A stretch of DNA of 64,000 bases, taken from NCBI GenBank assembly GCA_050951725.1, contig JBMNJO010000001.1:496001-560000 (forward strand). Reading direction: 5' to 3'. The notes beneath the pieces were generated by a model that saw only the letters and a list, made by a program, of their open reading frames with translations, did not search any database and was not told where the DNA came from. The DNA comes from DTU052 sp050951725. Its GTDB lineage: Bacteria > Bacillota > Syntrophomonadia > Syntrophomonadales > DTU052. The position numbers and the translations under genes were made by a program. Every line of letters begins with the position of its first letter. The stretch's first letter is position 1. Positions 31,469 through 41,031 of this stretch are shown here, piece by piece.

Positions 31469-32703
31469 TAAAAGTCTCCTCCTTCCTGGTTACCCAGATC
31501 AAATCTATCATGCAAGGCCTTAACTGCCTGTTCCATCTGATTCCTTTTTACGAGACACCATATATTGGTATAAGAATCTCCTGACTGTAAAATCGTAATT
31601 CCGTTAACCGTCAGTGCTTCAACTACTTTGGCCATGACGCCGGGAATCCCGGTTATGGCTGCGCCAACAATCGCCACTTTGGCACAGTCCGGTTCCGTTT
31701 GAACGCTCACCCCTAGATTTTTCAGTATCTCCTGGGCCCGCTCCGCAACCTCCTGCAGGACCGTAAAGATAATAACCTCACGGGTAACCGTTATGAAGTC
31801 AACACTTATTTCCGCCAGGGCCATGCCTTTGAACACTTTGAGAGGCAGATCGGGCTCTCCTTTTATTTCCACCCTTATTTGGGTAATATCCGGCATCTGG
31901 GTGATACCGGTTATCAGGTGATCTCTTTTGATCCGAACTGATTTCCCGTTAAACTCTCCGTGATTGCCTACCAGGGTACCGGTACCATCACTGAAAGTAG
32001 AACGAACCCGTAAGGGAATGTTACTCTCCATAGCAATCTCCACCGCCCGGGGATGAATTACCTTTGCCCCTTCACGGGCCAGTTGGCATATCTCATTATA
32101 GGTTATAGCATCCAACACCCGTGCATTTTTTACGATTCGCGGGTCAGCAGTCATTATTCCTTCAACGTCAGTATAAATGTCTATAACTTCGGCCGCCAGC
32201 GCCACTCCCAGTGCGCTTGCGGTAACATCACTTCCCCCCCTGCCGAGGGTTGTTACCTCACCATCTTCAGTAAACCCCTGAAAACCTGCCACCACCACCA
32301 CATAATCCTGATCAAGATATCGTTTCACTGTACCGGGGTCAATAGCCACTATCCGTGCATCACCGTGATTGGTGCTGGTTTTGATTCCGGCTTGCAACCC
32401 GTTAAGAAACACCGCCTGCTCACCCTGGGATTGCAGCTTGTTAGTTAGTACCACCCCGGAGATAATCTCACCACATGACATCAACATGTCCAATTCTCTC
32501 CGGTTAGGGTTGAGGTTATCCTCTTTGACCAGCCGAATCAGGGTATCAGTAGCATAAGGATCCTCAACCCGGCCCATAGCCGATACTACCACCACCACAT
32601 TATTGCCCCTCAGGCGCTCCCTTTGTATAGCCTTGCAAACCCTTTCCCTCTGGTCAGGCGTGGAAAGAGAGGTTCCACCAAATTTCTGAATAATGACTCC
32701 CAA
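31468..32703 (-). CDS. dapG: Aspartokinase
   Basis: This enzyme phosphorylates aspartate, the first step to lysine, diaminopimelate, threonine and methionine. The 411-residue protein begins with the kinase signature VIIQKFGGTSLSTPDQRERV, has GRGGSDVTASALGVAL in the catalytic domain and two ACT domains at the end. The TTG at 32703 is preferred over the longer frame because GAGGTG lies six bases upstream and the kinase motif follows directly. Position between asd and dapA matches B. subtilis dapG (the diaminopimelate-sensitive isozyme); feedback specificity cannot be read from sequence. Confidence 0.93.
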   Translation of the reverse strand: MGVIIQKFGGTSLSTPDQRERVCKAIQRERLRGNNVVVVVSAMGRVEDPYATDTLIRLVKEDNLNPNRRELDMLMSCGEIISGVVLTNKLQSQGEQAVFLNGLQAGIKTSTNHGDARIVAIDPGTVKRYLDQDYVVVVAGFQGFTEDGEVTTLGRGGSDVTASALGVALAAEVIDIYTDVEGIMTADPRIVKNARVLDAITYNEICQLAREGAKVIHPRAVEIAMESNIPLRVRSTFSDGTGTLVGNHGEFNGKSVRIKRDHLITGITQMPDITQIRVEIKGEPDLPLKVFKGMALAEISVDFITVTREVIIFTVLQEVAERAQEILKNLGVSVQTEPDCAKVAIVGAAITGIPGVMAKVVEALTVNGITILQSGDSYTNIWCLVKRNQMEQAVKALHDRFDLGNQEGGDF

Positions 32704-32842
32704 CTGGGACACCTCACTGTATTTAATAAAAAAATTGTAAGCTACACGCCACCAACTGTACCGCAATAATCAAATGAACGATCATATGTTTAATGGGTGC
32801 AAGACAGATTATTTACCCGTCATATACCGGTCTTATTAAAGA

Positions 32843-33856
32843 CTAGAATAGATTATCCCTCACCACAACCTCTGCAATCTGTACCGCATTGGTGGCCGCA
32901 CCTTTGCGGATCTGGTCAGAGGCCACCCACAGGTTAAGTCCGTTTTCGATGGAAATATCCTCCCGGATTCTCCCGACAAATACCTCATCTCGGTTTGAAG
33001 TAAACCAGGGCATGGGGTATTCGTTCGCCTGCGGGTTATCAACTACGATCACTCCGGGGGCTTCGCTCAACACATCCTGGGCCTCGGCAGCGGTAATCTT
33101 ACGATCAGTTTCCAGGTTAATTGACTCGGAATGACTTCTGAACACTGGGACCCGTACCGCTGTGGGACTCACTGCCAGGCTATCAATGTGCATGATCTTG
33201 CGGGTTTCCCATACCAGTTTCATTTCTTCCCTGGAATAGTTCTTATCAACCCAGACATCGATATGGGGAATGAGATTAAAAGCTATCTGGTGCTGGAACA
33301 CACCAGTCTTTAAAGGACGCCCGTCCACATAACAGCGGACCTGTTCCTCCAATTCCTCAAAACCGGCCTTACCCGCTCCGGACACTGCCTGATAGGTTGA
33401 TACCACTACCCGCTTCAGCCCAGCAGCTCGGTAGATTGGGTTTATCGCTACTACCATTATAGTTGTCGAACAGTTGGGGTTGGCAATAATCCCCTTGTGT
33501 TCCCTGACATCGTCCGGGTTTACCTCGGGTACCACCAGGGGAACATCATCTTTTAGGCGGAAGGCGGAACTGTTGTCGATTGTAACAGCACCCCTGCGGG
33601 CCGCCTCAGGCCCGAGAATTTCACTTACTTCTCCTCCAACCGCAAGCATTGCTATATCCACACCATCAAACTTGTCAGGGCTCGCACCCTCCACGGTAAT
33701 CTCTTCGCCCATAAATCTGACTTTGGTGCCCGCTTCGCGAGGGTCAGCCAGACAAATCAAGTTACTTGCCGGGAACTTCCGTTCTTCCATAATCTTAAGC
33801 ATTTCTTGCCCTACAGCGCCGGTAGCGCCAACTACTGCGATCCTTGCTCCAGCCAA
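32843..33856 (-). CDS. asd: Aspartate-semialdehyde dehydrogenase
   Basis: Asd reduces aspartyl phosphate to aspartate semialdehyde with NADPH. The 337-residue protein has the NADP motif VGATGAVGQEMLKIMEERKF, the catalytic cysteine in NPNCSTTIMVVAI and the conserved SYQAVSGAG-type segment (STYQAVSGAGKAGFEEL). It lies between dpaB and the aspartokinase gene, as in the B. subtilis dipicolinate-aspartate operon. Confidence 0.95.
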   Translation of the reverse strand: MAGARIAVVGATGAVGQEMLKIMEERKFPASNLICLADPREAGTKVRFMGEEITVEGASPDKFDGVDIAMLAVGGEVSEILGPEAARRGAVTIDNSSAFRLKDDVPLVVPEVNPDDVREHKGIIANPNCSTTIMVVAINPIYRAAGLKRVVVSTYQAVSGAGKAGFEELEEQVRCYVDGRPLKTGVFQHQIAFNLIPHIDVWVDKNYSREEMKLVWETRKIMHIDSLAVSPTAVRVPVFRSHSESINLETDRKITAAEAQDVLSEAPGVIVVDNPQANEYPMPWFTSNRDEVFVGRIREDISIENGLNLWVASDQIRKGAATNAVQIAEVVVRDNLF

Positions 33857-33911
33857 TTTTATGACCTCCCGCCAATAAAATCTAAACAGTATTTTAACAC
33901 ATCAGAGTGGC

Positions 33912-34511
33912 CTAACCAACATTATCGACCGGCCCCAGGAGAACAGGCTGAAACTGTTTACCTTTTAAAGCCAATACCACGGTATCAAGCATCTTATCCA
34001 TGTCCGCGATTAGAGAGGTTGATTTATTTATAGGATCATCCTGGCGAAAAGGAACAAAATAAACGTTCTTGGCGTTTATGAGGTATCCCAGGTTTTTGGC
34101 GTTAAGCCCCAGACCATCGTTGGTTGAAAGCGCAATCACAACTGGTCTCTGGTTGCGCAGCTGGGCTTTGATAGCCATTAATGCCGGTGTATCAATAATG
34201 CTGTTAGCCATCTTGGCCAGGGTATTACCCGTACAGGGCGCTACCACCAGCACATCAAAAAGCTTTTGAGGTCCAATTGGTTCAGCATCCGTAATGCTGG
34301 TTATAACAGGAACGTCTGAAATCTCTGCTAGTTCGGTTTTCAGTTCCTCCACGGTTTGGAAACGGTTATCCGTGTAGTTGATTGTATATGAAAGTATAAA
34401 CGTGATCGAAGCACCCTCATTTTTTAATAATCTAAGTGCGGGAAATACCGCTCCAACCGTACAATGCGAGCCTGTCATCACAACTCCAACTGACACGCCG
34501 TTTAAAAGCAC
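33912..34511 (-). CDS. dpaB: Dipicolinate synthase subunit B
   Basis: DpaB (SpoVFB) is the flavoprotein-like subunit of dipicolinate synthase, which makes the spore-core calcium chelator in the mother cell. The product of about 199 residues starts with GVSVGVVMTGSHCTVGAVFP and has the flavoprotein-fold segment VLVVAPCTGNTLAKMANSII. The open frame reaches back to 34556, but GTG at 34511 has GGAGGG nine bases upstream and removes the overlap with dpaA. It follows dpaA directly. Confidence 0.92.
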   Translation of the reverse strand: MLLNGVSVGVVMTGSHCTVGAVFPALRLLKNEGASITFILSYTINYTDNRFQTVEELKTELAEISDVPVITSITDAEPIGPQKLFDVLVVAPCTGNTLAKMANSIIDTPALMAIKAQLRNQRPVVIALSTNDGLGLNAKNLGYLINAKNVYFVPFRQDDPINKSTSLIADMDKMLDTVVLALKGKQFQPVLLGPVDNVG

Positions 34512-34533
34512 TGCACGTTTCCCTCCATTCAAG

Positions 34534-35451
34534 TCAAGCAAGGTGTAACTGGTCATAAGACTTGATCATCGTCTTTTCAATCAACCGGGGAACAACCTCG
34601 GCCAATACTCTCCCGGCCATAATCGGCGCTACTTTTCCGGGCAACCCTGGCGCCAACAAGGCTTTAATGCCGTATTCATTGGCCGCTCCAAAATCGGTTC
34701 CACCTGGAGCCGTAGCCAGGTCAATGATCAGGGTATCAGGATTCATACGCCTCAGAATCTCACTGGTTAAAACAGAAGCCGGGATGGTATTGAATACTAC
34801 ATCAATTTGGTTAAGGTTATCCGCCAGCTCGGATAATGGGACTCTATGGCACCCCATCTCATAAGCCCGGGCCAACTCACCCTGGTTATTCGAGGCCACG
34901 GAAACCACAGCTCCCAAAGCTTTAAGAGTCCTGCCCAGGGTCGTGCCTACCCTGCCAAACCCTAACACCATCGCCCGACTGCTATGGATGGTGGTCTTCA
35001 TCTCCTGCATGGCAATCTGTATAGCTCCCTCAGCGGTAGGAATGGAATTGAGAATAGCCACATCATCCATTTCTCCGGTTTCAATCAGAGTAATTCCCAG
35101 TTTATCAGTCCACTCTTTGAGGAAAGGGCGGGCTGAGCCGATAATCAGCATGGCCGGCTTCGCCATCCCCTGAAGGGCTTTCTGCGTCAACTGTAGTCTC
35201 TCCTCGGTATAAACAGCCCGTATATGGCCGCGAATATCGGTTCCTACCATAGGGAGAATGGCAACCTCCGCACCGCTCAAGCCGTCTTCGACCGATCTGC
35301 TGATGAATGCCCCGTGCTTAAGCCTTTCGCGTGGGCAGCCGACAACCGTAACCGTTGCTCCCAGGGTGACCAGTTCAGATACGAGAATCAGTTCCCGCTC
35401 GTCTCCACCCAGAACCGCAATCTTGACCCCAGATAAGGCCGAACTCACCAA
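34534..35451 (-). CDS. dpaA: Dipicolinate synthase subunit A
   Basis: DpaA (SpoVFA) is the NAD(P)-binding subunit of dipicolinate synthase. The 305-residue protein has an N-terminal domain (GVKIAVLGGDERELILVSEL) and a Rossmann domain with VLGFGRVGTTLGRTLKALGA, followed by DVVFNTIPASVLT and LIIDLATAPGGTDFG. The set dpaA-dpaB-asd-aspartokinase-dapA mirrors the mother-cell operon of B. subtilis. A GGGGGG precedes the GTG start. I found no clear sigma-K promoter in the upstream gap. Confidence 0.93.
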   Translation of the reverse strand: MVSSALSGVKIAVLGGDERELILVSELVTLGATVTVVGCPRERLKHGAFISRSVEDGLSGAEVAILPMVGTDIRGHIRAVYTEERLQLTQKALQGMAKPAMLIIGSARPFLKEWTDKLGITLIETGEMDDVAILNSIPTAEGAIQIAMQEMKTTIHSSRAMVLGFGRVGTTLGRTLKALGAVVSVASNNQGELARAYEMGCHRVPLSELADNLNQIDVVFNTIPASVLTSEILRRMNPDTLIIDLATAPGGTDFGAANEYGIKALLAPGLPGKVAPIMAGRVLAEVVPRLIEKTMIKSYDQLHLA

Positions 35452-35821
35452 AACAGCCCCCCTCTAGGTCTTTTAGATACTAACTACCAACAGTATACGT
35501 AATCGATTTCAAGAACGTGAAAACACGAAAACAGGTGGTTCACTGGGAATGTTGCACAGGTTAGGCTCAATTTAGTAAGATTTCCCCGAAATCAAGTAAT
35601 TAATCACTCCAGTAGTCCGGTCATCATTTCACTGGACACCCCTGACAGTCAAAAAGCACTCCCCAGAAAGACGACTCCCCCCTTAAGCGAGGAGAAACCT
35701 TGGTAGGGACAACTTCACTCTTTTGATATACAAAATACCTTCAAAACGCGATTTTATGAACCTCAACTGCCAAACTCGGGGAAATTGGATGAATTGGATA
35801 AACCCACGTTGGAACATGACG
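35452..35821. other. Gene-free stretch between dapB and dpaA
   Basis: About 370 bases hold no open frame with an RBS on either strand. The only structure beyond the dapB terminator at its right end is a short inverted repeat TCCAGT/ACTGGA near 35608-35635. The dpaA promoter should lie at its left end; I could not identify it with confidence. Confidence 0.5.
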
Positions 35822-35861
35822 GAAGGAAAACGATAAGTGGGACAGTAAAATCAGTCCCACT
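35822..35861 (-). terminator. Terminator of dapB
   Basis: AGTGGGAC (35836-35843) pairs with GTCCCACT (35854-35861). On the minus strand TATCGTTTTCC follows. It separates dapB from the dpaA group. Confidence 0.75.
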
Positions 35862-35874
35862 ATTCGAAAATCGG

Positions 35875-36675
35875 TTAGATCAAATGTTCTAGTCCGTAAA
35901 CCAGACCTCTTATATCAACGATCTTCTGTACGGTTAGAATGACTCCGGGCATAAAGGACTCGCGGTTGTAAGAGTCATGCCTGATGGTTAAGGTTTGGCC
36001 CTGTCCGCCGAACAGGACTTCCTGGTGTGCGACCAGACCTGGCAGCCTTACGCTGTGAATCCGGATACTATTTACCTGACCACCGCGTGCTCCTGGATAC
36101 TTTTCAAACTGACCGCGTGGAGCCGATGGTGTTCCCGGTCGATTACGGTCGATCATTTCCGCCGTCTTGATAGAGGTTCCCGAAGGGGCATCCAGTTTGC
36201 CATCATGATGGAGTTCAATGATCTCGACGTCTTTGAAGTAACGGCTTGCCTCTTCGGCGAACCGCATCATAAGCACGGCCCCGATAGCAAAGTTCGGTAC
36301 AACGGCAACGCCGGTCTGGTTTTCGCGGGCCAACTCATCAAGTTCTTTGATTTCACGGTCATTCATACCGGTGGTCCCGATAACACACGATATCCCATGC
36401 CGCAGCACAGCCCGGGCGTTGTTGAACACAGCCTGGGGATTGGTGAAATCAACAACAACATCAAGCTCCAGTGAATCAAGGGCCTCATCAAGATCTGACC
36501 AAACCGCTGAGCGATCATTCTCATCGCCGGTAATATCAGATATTTTGGCATTGCCTGCCTTTACGTCAACCGCTCCAGCCAGTACCAGGTCATCAGACTC
36601 TTTAACCGCTTTTACGGTCTCCCGGCCCATCTTGCCTAAAGCCCCTACTACCAGCACTTGTAACTCTTTGGCCAT
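35875..36675 (-). CDS. dapB: 4-hydroxy-tetrahydrodipicolinate reductase
   Basis: DapB reduces the DapA product in the lysine/diaminopimelate pathway. The 266-residue protein has the nucleotide motif VVGALGKMGRETVKAVKES, the VVDFTNPQAV segment, IGTTGMND, the catalytic ELHHDGKLDAPSGTSIKTAE and the closing HSVRLPGLVAHQEVLFGGQG. It has its own promoter-like sequence and terminator, so it is separate from asd and dapA. Confidence 0.95.
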   Translation of the reverse strand: MAKELQVLVVGALGKMGRETVKAVKESDDLVLAGAVDVKAGNAKISDITGDENDRSAVWSDLDEALDSLELDVVVDFTNPQAVFNNARAVLRHGISCVIGTTGMNDREIKELDELARENQTGVAVVPNFAIGAVLMMRFAEEASRYFKDVEIIELHHDGKLDAPSGTSIKTAEMIDRNRPGTPSAPRGQFEKYPGARGGQVNSIRIHSVRLPGLVAHQEVLFGGQGQTLTIRHDSYNRESFMPGVILTVQKIVDIRGLVYGLEHLI

Positions 36676-36707
36676 AATTAATCCCCCTTGGATACTTTAT
36701 ACTCAAT

Positions 36708-36735
36708 AGTGTATCCATTTGGGGAGGTGAGTCAA
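36708..36735 (-). promoter_or_regulatory. Predicted promoter of dapB
   Basis: The minus strand reads TTGACT, 16 bases, then TACACT. A hairpin GGATAC/GTATCC overlaps the -10 region just before the RBS. Confidence 0.35.
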
Positions 36736-36760
36736 CCTGAGGTTTCCAGTTGACACTGCT

Positions 36761-37030
36761 TCAGTAACTGTGACTTCGCAGGCGGGGATTGGTGTGGTCC
36801 AGGTCAACTACAATAACCTCCCGGCCAATCTTTCTTACCGCCTCCCAGGGTACTACGATCTTCTGGCGGTCGATCCACAGGTTAACGAAATTCCCCCGGT
36901 TGGGAAGGATAATGGAATGGATTTCCCCACTCTCGGGATTGATTATCAGGTCAGAATCACCGACCAAACCCATTTTTAAACCGTCATTGATATTAATGAT
37001 CTCTTTGCCGATCAATTCGCTCATTCGCAA
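36761..37030 (-). CDS. ymxH: YlmC/YmxH family sporulation protein (PRC-barrel)
   Basis: This 89-residue PRC-barrel protein matches the YlmC/YmxH family: SELIGKEIININDGLKMGLV, SGEIHSIILP and a final EAVRKIGREVIVVDLD. Family members are widespread in spore formers; the function is unknown. The gene lies between dut and dapB, close to the M16 protease gene as in B. subtilis. Met3 may be the true start. Confidence 0.85.
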   Translation of the reverse strand: MRMSELIGKEIININDGLKMGLVGDSDLIINPESGEIHSIILPNRGNFVNLWIDRQKIVVPWEAVRKIGREVIVVDLDHTNPRLRSHSY

Positions 37031-37041
37031 GCCGATTCCCC

Positions 37042-37485
37042 CTACCCGGTATGGCCAAAACCTTCCTCTCCCCGGACTGTCTCACTCAGAGTTTCAGCCA
37101 GCCGAAAATTCACCCTTGTCACCGGACAAAAGACCATCTGCGCGATTCTTTCACCCCGTTTTACAATATAGTCATTGTCCCCCAGGTTTATGACTATAAC
37201 CTTGATTTCACCGCGATAGTCGGCATCAATGGTTCCGGGCGAGTTCAGTACAGTCAGGCCATGCTTCGCGGCCAGACCGCTGCGAGGCCGTACTTGAGCC
37301 TCGTAGCCGACCGGGATGGCCAGACATATTCCAGTGGGGATTAAGGAGATCTCATGAGACTTTATGGTAATTGGATCAGTATTGGCAGCCCGGAGATCGA
37401 CCCCGGAAGCGCCATCGGTCATGTACTCGGGCAAGGCTAAACCCTCCCCGTGTTCCAGCACCTTTATTTCGATTTCCAGATGCAT
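37042..37485 (-). CDS. dut: dUTP pyrophosphatase
   Basis: Dut hydrolyses dUTP to dUMP, which keeps uracil out of DNA and feeds dTMP synthesis. The 147-residue trimeric-type enzyme has motif 1 ASGVDLRAA, motif 2 RPRSGLAAKHGL, motif 3 GTIDADYRGEIKVI, motif 4 KRGERIAQMVFCPV and the C-terminal glycine-rich arm RGEEGFGHTG. All five motifs are present. It lies 11 bases before ymxH. Confidence 0.95.
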   Translation of the reverse strand: MHLEIEIKVLEHGEGLALPEYMTDGASGVDLRAANTDPITIKSHEISLIPTGICLAIPVGYEAQVRPRSGLAAKHGLTVLNSPGTIDADYRGEIKVIVINLGDNDYIVKRGERIAQMVFCPVTRVNFRLAETLSETVRGEEGFGHTG

Positions 37486-37531
37486 TTTATAAGGCCTCCT
37501 TTGTCACCCTGCTTCAGCTCATCGACGAATA

Positions 37532-38809
37532 CTATGGCCGGACCAGAACATCCAGTTCATGGAACCCATTCTCAACTTCAGGCAAAACTGATGGTTCACC
37601 GATAACCGCCAGAGTATAGGGATGTTTTCCCAGGATCTCCCGAGCATAATCCTGCACCATCTGAGGTGTCACTGCAAACACCCTTTCGATGACCTCTTCC
37701 ACGGGGGTTACCTTCCCGTACAGCAGTTCAGATTTGCCCAGCCGGTTCATTCGGGCCATGACACTCTCCATACCCAGGAATAGACTGGCCTTGATCTGAC
37801 TCTGTGTTCTCATAACCTCCTCAGCGGTCACTCCTTCGCTGATGAACCGGTCCAGCTCGTCCCTCAGCAGGGCAAAGAACTCCCGGACTTTGCCCGGGCC
37901 CGTACCCACGTAAATGGCATAGGTCCCGGTTTCCCGGTAGGTTGAGGGATAGGAGAACACATTGTAAGCCAGTCCCTTCTCCTCCCGTATCTTCTGAAAG
38001 AGATGAGAACTGATACCTCCTCCCAGTATGCTGTTCATAACATTCTGGGTGTAACGCCGCTCGTCAGTGTAGGGTATGCCAGGAACGCCGAGACATATCT
38101 GGACCTGTTCAGTATCCTTGGGAACAAGATTTACTCCCTTAATCAGGTTCGGAACCAGCGCCTCCTTGATAACCCCGGGGTTGGGCCGGTACCCTTTATA
38201 TCCGGCCAACCGTGCAAATACCTCTTCGCCCTTAATGTTCCCTACCACCGCGATCACCATGTTGGCCGGGTGGTAAAAGGAACGGTAATAGTCGTTTATT
38301 GAGTCCCGCGACAATGAAGCTATGATTTCCTCATGTCCCAGGATTGGTCTGCCCAATGGGTGCCCGCCCATGATCGTCTGGGAAAAGACGTCATGAATCA
38401 GCTCGTCCGGGCTGTCTTCGTACATATTGATCTCTTCGAGTATTACTCCCCGCTCTGTGTCGACGTCTTTCTGAGTCATAGCAGAATTGTAGAGCATATC
38501 AAACAAGACATCCATGGCCTCGTTCAGGTTCTCGTCCAGAATACGGGCATAGAAACAGGTATGCTCCTTCGAGGTGTAAGCGTTTAACTGACCGCCCATC
38601 TTTTCAAATTCCTCTGCTATAGCGCGGGCACTCCGAGTTGCGGTCCCCTTAAAAAGCATGTGTTCAATGAAGTGTGATATGCCATTCAATTCCGCTGGTT
38701 CATGTTTGGAACCTACGTTTACAAATACTCCAATGGCAGCAGATCTAACATAAGGTATTTCTTCTATCAATACCCTGGCTCCATTCGGTAAAACCCGTTT
38801 TTCTACCAC
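37532..38809 (-). CDS. mlpA: M16 family zinc protease (MlpA/YmxG-like)
   Basis: This protein of about 425 residues is an insulinase-type (M16) peptidase with the inverted zinc motif HFIEHMLFKGT and the downstream glutamate in TERGVILEEINMYEDSPDEL. The C-terminal half is the inactive repeat (GLAYNVFSYPSTYRETGTYA). GTG at 38809 is chosen because GGAGG lies seven bases upstream; the conserved sequence starts VEKRVLPNGARVL. B. subtilis mlpA occupies the same position relative to pnp and ymxH. The natural substrate is unknown. Confidence 0.92.
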   Translation of the reverse strand: MVEKRVLPNGARVLIEEIPYVRSAAIGVFVNVGSKHEPAELNGISHFIEHMLFKGTATRSARAIAEEFEKMGGQLNAYTSKEHTCFYARILDENLNEAMDVLFDMLYNSAMTQKDVDTERGVILEEINMYEDSPDELIHDVFSQTIMGGHPLGRPILGHEEIIASLSRDSINDYYRSFYHPANMVIAVVGNIKGEEVFARLAGYKGYRPNPGVIKEALVPNLIKGVNLVPKDTEQVQICLGVPGIPYTDERRYTQNVMNSILGGGISSHLFQKIREEKGLAYNVFSYPSTYRETGTYAIYVGTGPGKVREFFALLRDELDRFISEGVTAEEVMRTQSQIKASLFLGMESVMARMNRLGKSELLYGKVTPVEEVIERVFAVTPQMVQDYAREILGKHPYTLAVIGEPSVLPEVENGFHELDVLVRP

Positions 38810-38876
38810 CCAAAAACCTCCAATTCTGAAGAACAAAGTTCTTATCTTATTCGGCGTAAGCAGTTGATGGATTTAG

Positions 38877-38970
38877 AAACCGGACCACTGAAAGCTCGTC
38901 CAAACTGGCCGGATACATTTTTAGCTAATCAACGGTGGCAAGTGCTGATACATGTACGAGCTTTGCCGGT
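38877..38970. repeat. Inverted repeat in the dacF-mlpA gap
   Basis: AACCGG plus AAAGCTCGT (38891-38899) are mirrored by ACGAGCTTT (38956-38964) and CCGGTT, with a loop of about 56 bases. It looks like an mRNA hairpin between the two genes; no T run is present. Confidence 0.35.
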
Positions 38971-38991
38971 TCGGTCAACCAGCAACGCTCT

Positions 38992-40164
38992 TTAACTTCC
39001 ACAACAGGAACCGGAGGAAGTGCCGGGTTGGCTTTCCATCTGGCGAGCGTTTAAAGCTCTCCTTAGTATTTTCCAGATACCTGAAGGTAGTTTCTCCACA
39101 GTAGCCCCAGATCTCAGACCAACTTTGTCAACTAACTCACCCTTATAATATACCTCTAAGGTACCAATTCTGTCTCCTTTCTTCACCGGGGCCTGCGGTC
39201 GGTAGGTAAGTACCGTCCTTTTTTCAAGGTTCTTTAAGCCATCCTCGGGGAGTAAGACCGTAATATCCCGCTCAGGATATAGAGCCACCTTGGCTGCATC
39301 ACCATTATCAATCCGCAAGAACTTGTAGGTATCCTGGCTATCAATTACTCTGGTCGGATAAAACGCGGTAAACCCGTAGTCAAAAAGAGTGGTAGAGTCG
39401 CGATACCTGTCGCCTGCTCTCAGAACCACGGTGATCAGTTGCCGGTTGTCCTTTTCGGCCAGCCCTACCAGGCATTTGCCAGCTGCGTCAGTAGTTCCGG
39501 TTTTAATACCTTTGGTGCCAGGATAGGTGGTAAGCAGCCGGTTGGTGTTCTTTATCAGTTTTCCCTGGGGGTACCCGGGATGGGCGATGCTCTCTTCAGC
39601 CTTGGCAACCGTTTCTGCAAAAAAGGGGTTCTGCAGGGCGGCCCGTGAGATTATAAACAGGTCGTGGCAGGAGCTGAGGTGTCCGGTTGCGGGCAAGCCA
39701 TTGCTGTTCTTGAAATCCGTTACTGCAGCCCCCAGGACAAAAGCCTTTTTGTTCATCAGGTAGGCAAACAGTTCTTCACTCCCGGCTATCCGTTCGGCCA
39801 GGACCACAGTTGCATCATTGGCAGAAGAGAGGAGGGCTGCAACCAGGAGGTCACGAACCTTCATCTCCTGTCCGGTTCGGAGTCCAATGGCAGTGGGTGG
39901 GGTTTGGGCCGCTCTTTCACTGATCAGAGCCTTCTCTTCGAGATCCAGATACTCCAAAGCCAGGAGTGCAGTCATTATTTTGGTGGTGCTGGCTGGAGGG
40001 AGAGGTGTTCTCACGTTTTTGCCATCCAATAGTTGCCCGGTCTTCAGGTCATAAACACAGTAGGCCCTGGCACTGATCCAGGGGGCAGCTGACACATCGC
40101 GGGAGAGAAAAAAGAGCCCCATAAATACTAAAAACAAAACTATGCCCCAATGAAATCTTTTCAC
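38992..40164 (-). CDS. dacF: D-alanyl-D-alanine carboxypeptidase (DacF-like)
   Basis: This 390-residue secreted low-molecular-weight penicillin-binding protein trims pentapeptides in peptidoglycan. A signal peptide (MKRFHWGIVLFLVFMGLFFL, cleavage near VSA) leads to the catalytic SxxK at Ser59-Lys62 (PPASTTKIMTALLAL), SxN in LSSANDATVVLAE and KTG in GIKTGTTDAAGKC, with a C-terminal PBP5-associated beta domain. The tail ends in an unusual SSGSCCGS with two adjacent cysteines. It is DacF-like in domain layout; a role in spore cortex or vegetative wall cannot be separated from sequence. Confidence 0.9.
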   Translation of the reverse strand: MKRFHWGIVLFLVFMGLFFLSRDVSAAPWISARAYCVYDLKTGQLLDGKNVRTPLPPASTTKIMTALLALEYLDLEEKALISERAAQTPPTAIGLRTGQEMKVRDLLVAALLSSANDATVVLAERIAGSEELFAYLMNKKAFVLGAAVTDFKNSNGLPATGHLSSCHDLFIISRAALQNPFFAETVAKAEESIAHPGYPQGKLIKNTNRLLTTYPGTKGIKTGTTDAAGKCLVGLAEKDNRQLITVVLRAGDRYRDSTTLFDYGFTAFYPTRVIDSQDTYKFLRIDNGDAAKVALYPERDITVLLPEDGLKNLEKRTVLTYRPQAPVKKGDRIGTLEVYYKGELVDKVGLRSGATVEKLPSGIWKILRRALNARQMESQPGTSSGSCCGS

Positions 40165-40257
40165 AAGATCACTCCCTGGATATGTTGGTATAGACTGTTG
40201 GACACTGGGTCATGGGAATCGTGAATACAAAAGAATCAATCAGTAACTGCCGCCTTT

Positions 40258-41031
40258 TCACGACTTTTTGTCTGGGGATTTGTCTTTAGCTGACTGGTCA
40301 TCGTTGGTGACAGTAATCAGGGTGGAAACCGGCACCATTCGATAACCTTCTTCTTTAAGCTGCTTGATTATCCTGGGCAAGGCCTCTACCGTAGGCTTGG
40401 TAGGGTGCATGAGAATTATGGCATCATTATGTATGCGGGGCACTACCCTTTTAACAATGGTCGCCACATCGGGATTCTGCCAGTCAATAGTATCCAGACT
40501 CCACATGATTACCTCGTAGCCCAGTTGACCCGCCACCCGGCTGATCCGCTCGTCAACCTCACCATAAGCTGGTGCAAACAATTTTGGTTTCTGACCGCTG
40601 ACCCTTTGTAATACCTTTTCACCATCGGTAATCTCTTTGGCCAGTTCCTCGTTCGACAGGTTCTTAAGATGCCGGTGTCCATGGCCATGGTTCCCCAGGT
40701 CGTGCCCACCTTCAACAATCTTCTTTGTTAGGTCCGGCTGCCGTTCGGCCCACTTCCCGGTTACGAAGAAAGTCGCTTTGATATCCTCCTCTTTTAGAAT
40801 CTCTAACAACTGCGGCAGGTATTCCTCCCCCCAATCAACGTTGAAGGTCAGGGAAACCATTTTCTGATTGGTAGATCCCTGGTAGTGTGGTGAACTAACG
40901 TCAGATGCATCCGGCTGGTTTTGATTGAGATACACCATATAACCGAGGCCCATCACCACAACCAGGATACAACTCGCGGCGAGCATCCTGATCAACCTCA
41001 GGGGTAATAAAAAAACCCGCAAACCTCCCAC
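40258..41031 (-). CDS. Polysaccharide deacetylase (YlxY/PdaB-like)
   Basis: This 257-residue NodB-type deacetylase is anchored by an N-terminal hydrophobic segment (MLAASCILVVVMGLGYMVYL). The domain has SLTFNVDWGEEYLPQLLEIL (catalytic aspartate region), ATFFVTGKWAERQPDL and the metal motif NHGHGHRHL, then SLDTIDWQNP. In B. subtilis ylxY sits at this place between pnp and mlpA. PdaB-like proteins act on spore cortex or wall glycans. The annotated GTG start is weak; the ATG at 40986, with TGAGG nine bases upstream, would also give a full signal anchor. Confidence 0.85.
   Translation of the reverse strand: MGGLRVFLLPLRLIRMLAASCILVVVMGLGYMVYLNQNQPDASDVSSPHYQGSTNQKMVSLTFNVDWGEEYLPQLLEILKEEDIKATFFVTGKWAERQPDLTKKIVEGGHDLGNHGHGHRHLKNLSNEELAKEITDGEKVLQRVSGQKPKLFAPAYGEVDERISRVAGQLGYEVIMWSLDTIDWQNPDVATIVKRVVPRIHNDAIILMHPTKPTVEALPRIIKQLKEEGYRMVPVSTLITVTNDDQSAKDKSPDKKS

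Noticed and set aside
35452..35560. Sigma-K promoter for dpaA
   Set aside because: A vaguely similar -10 (CGTATACTG on the minus strand) is present, but the match is too weak to list.
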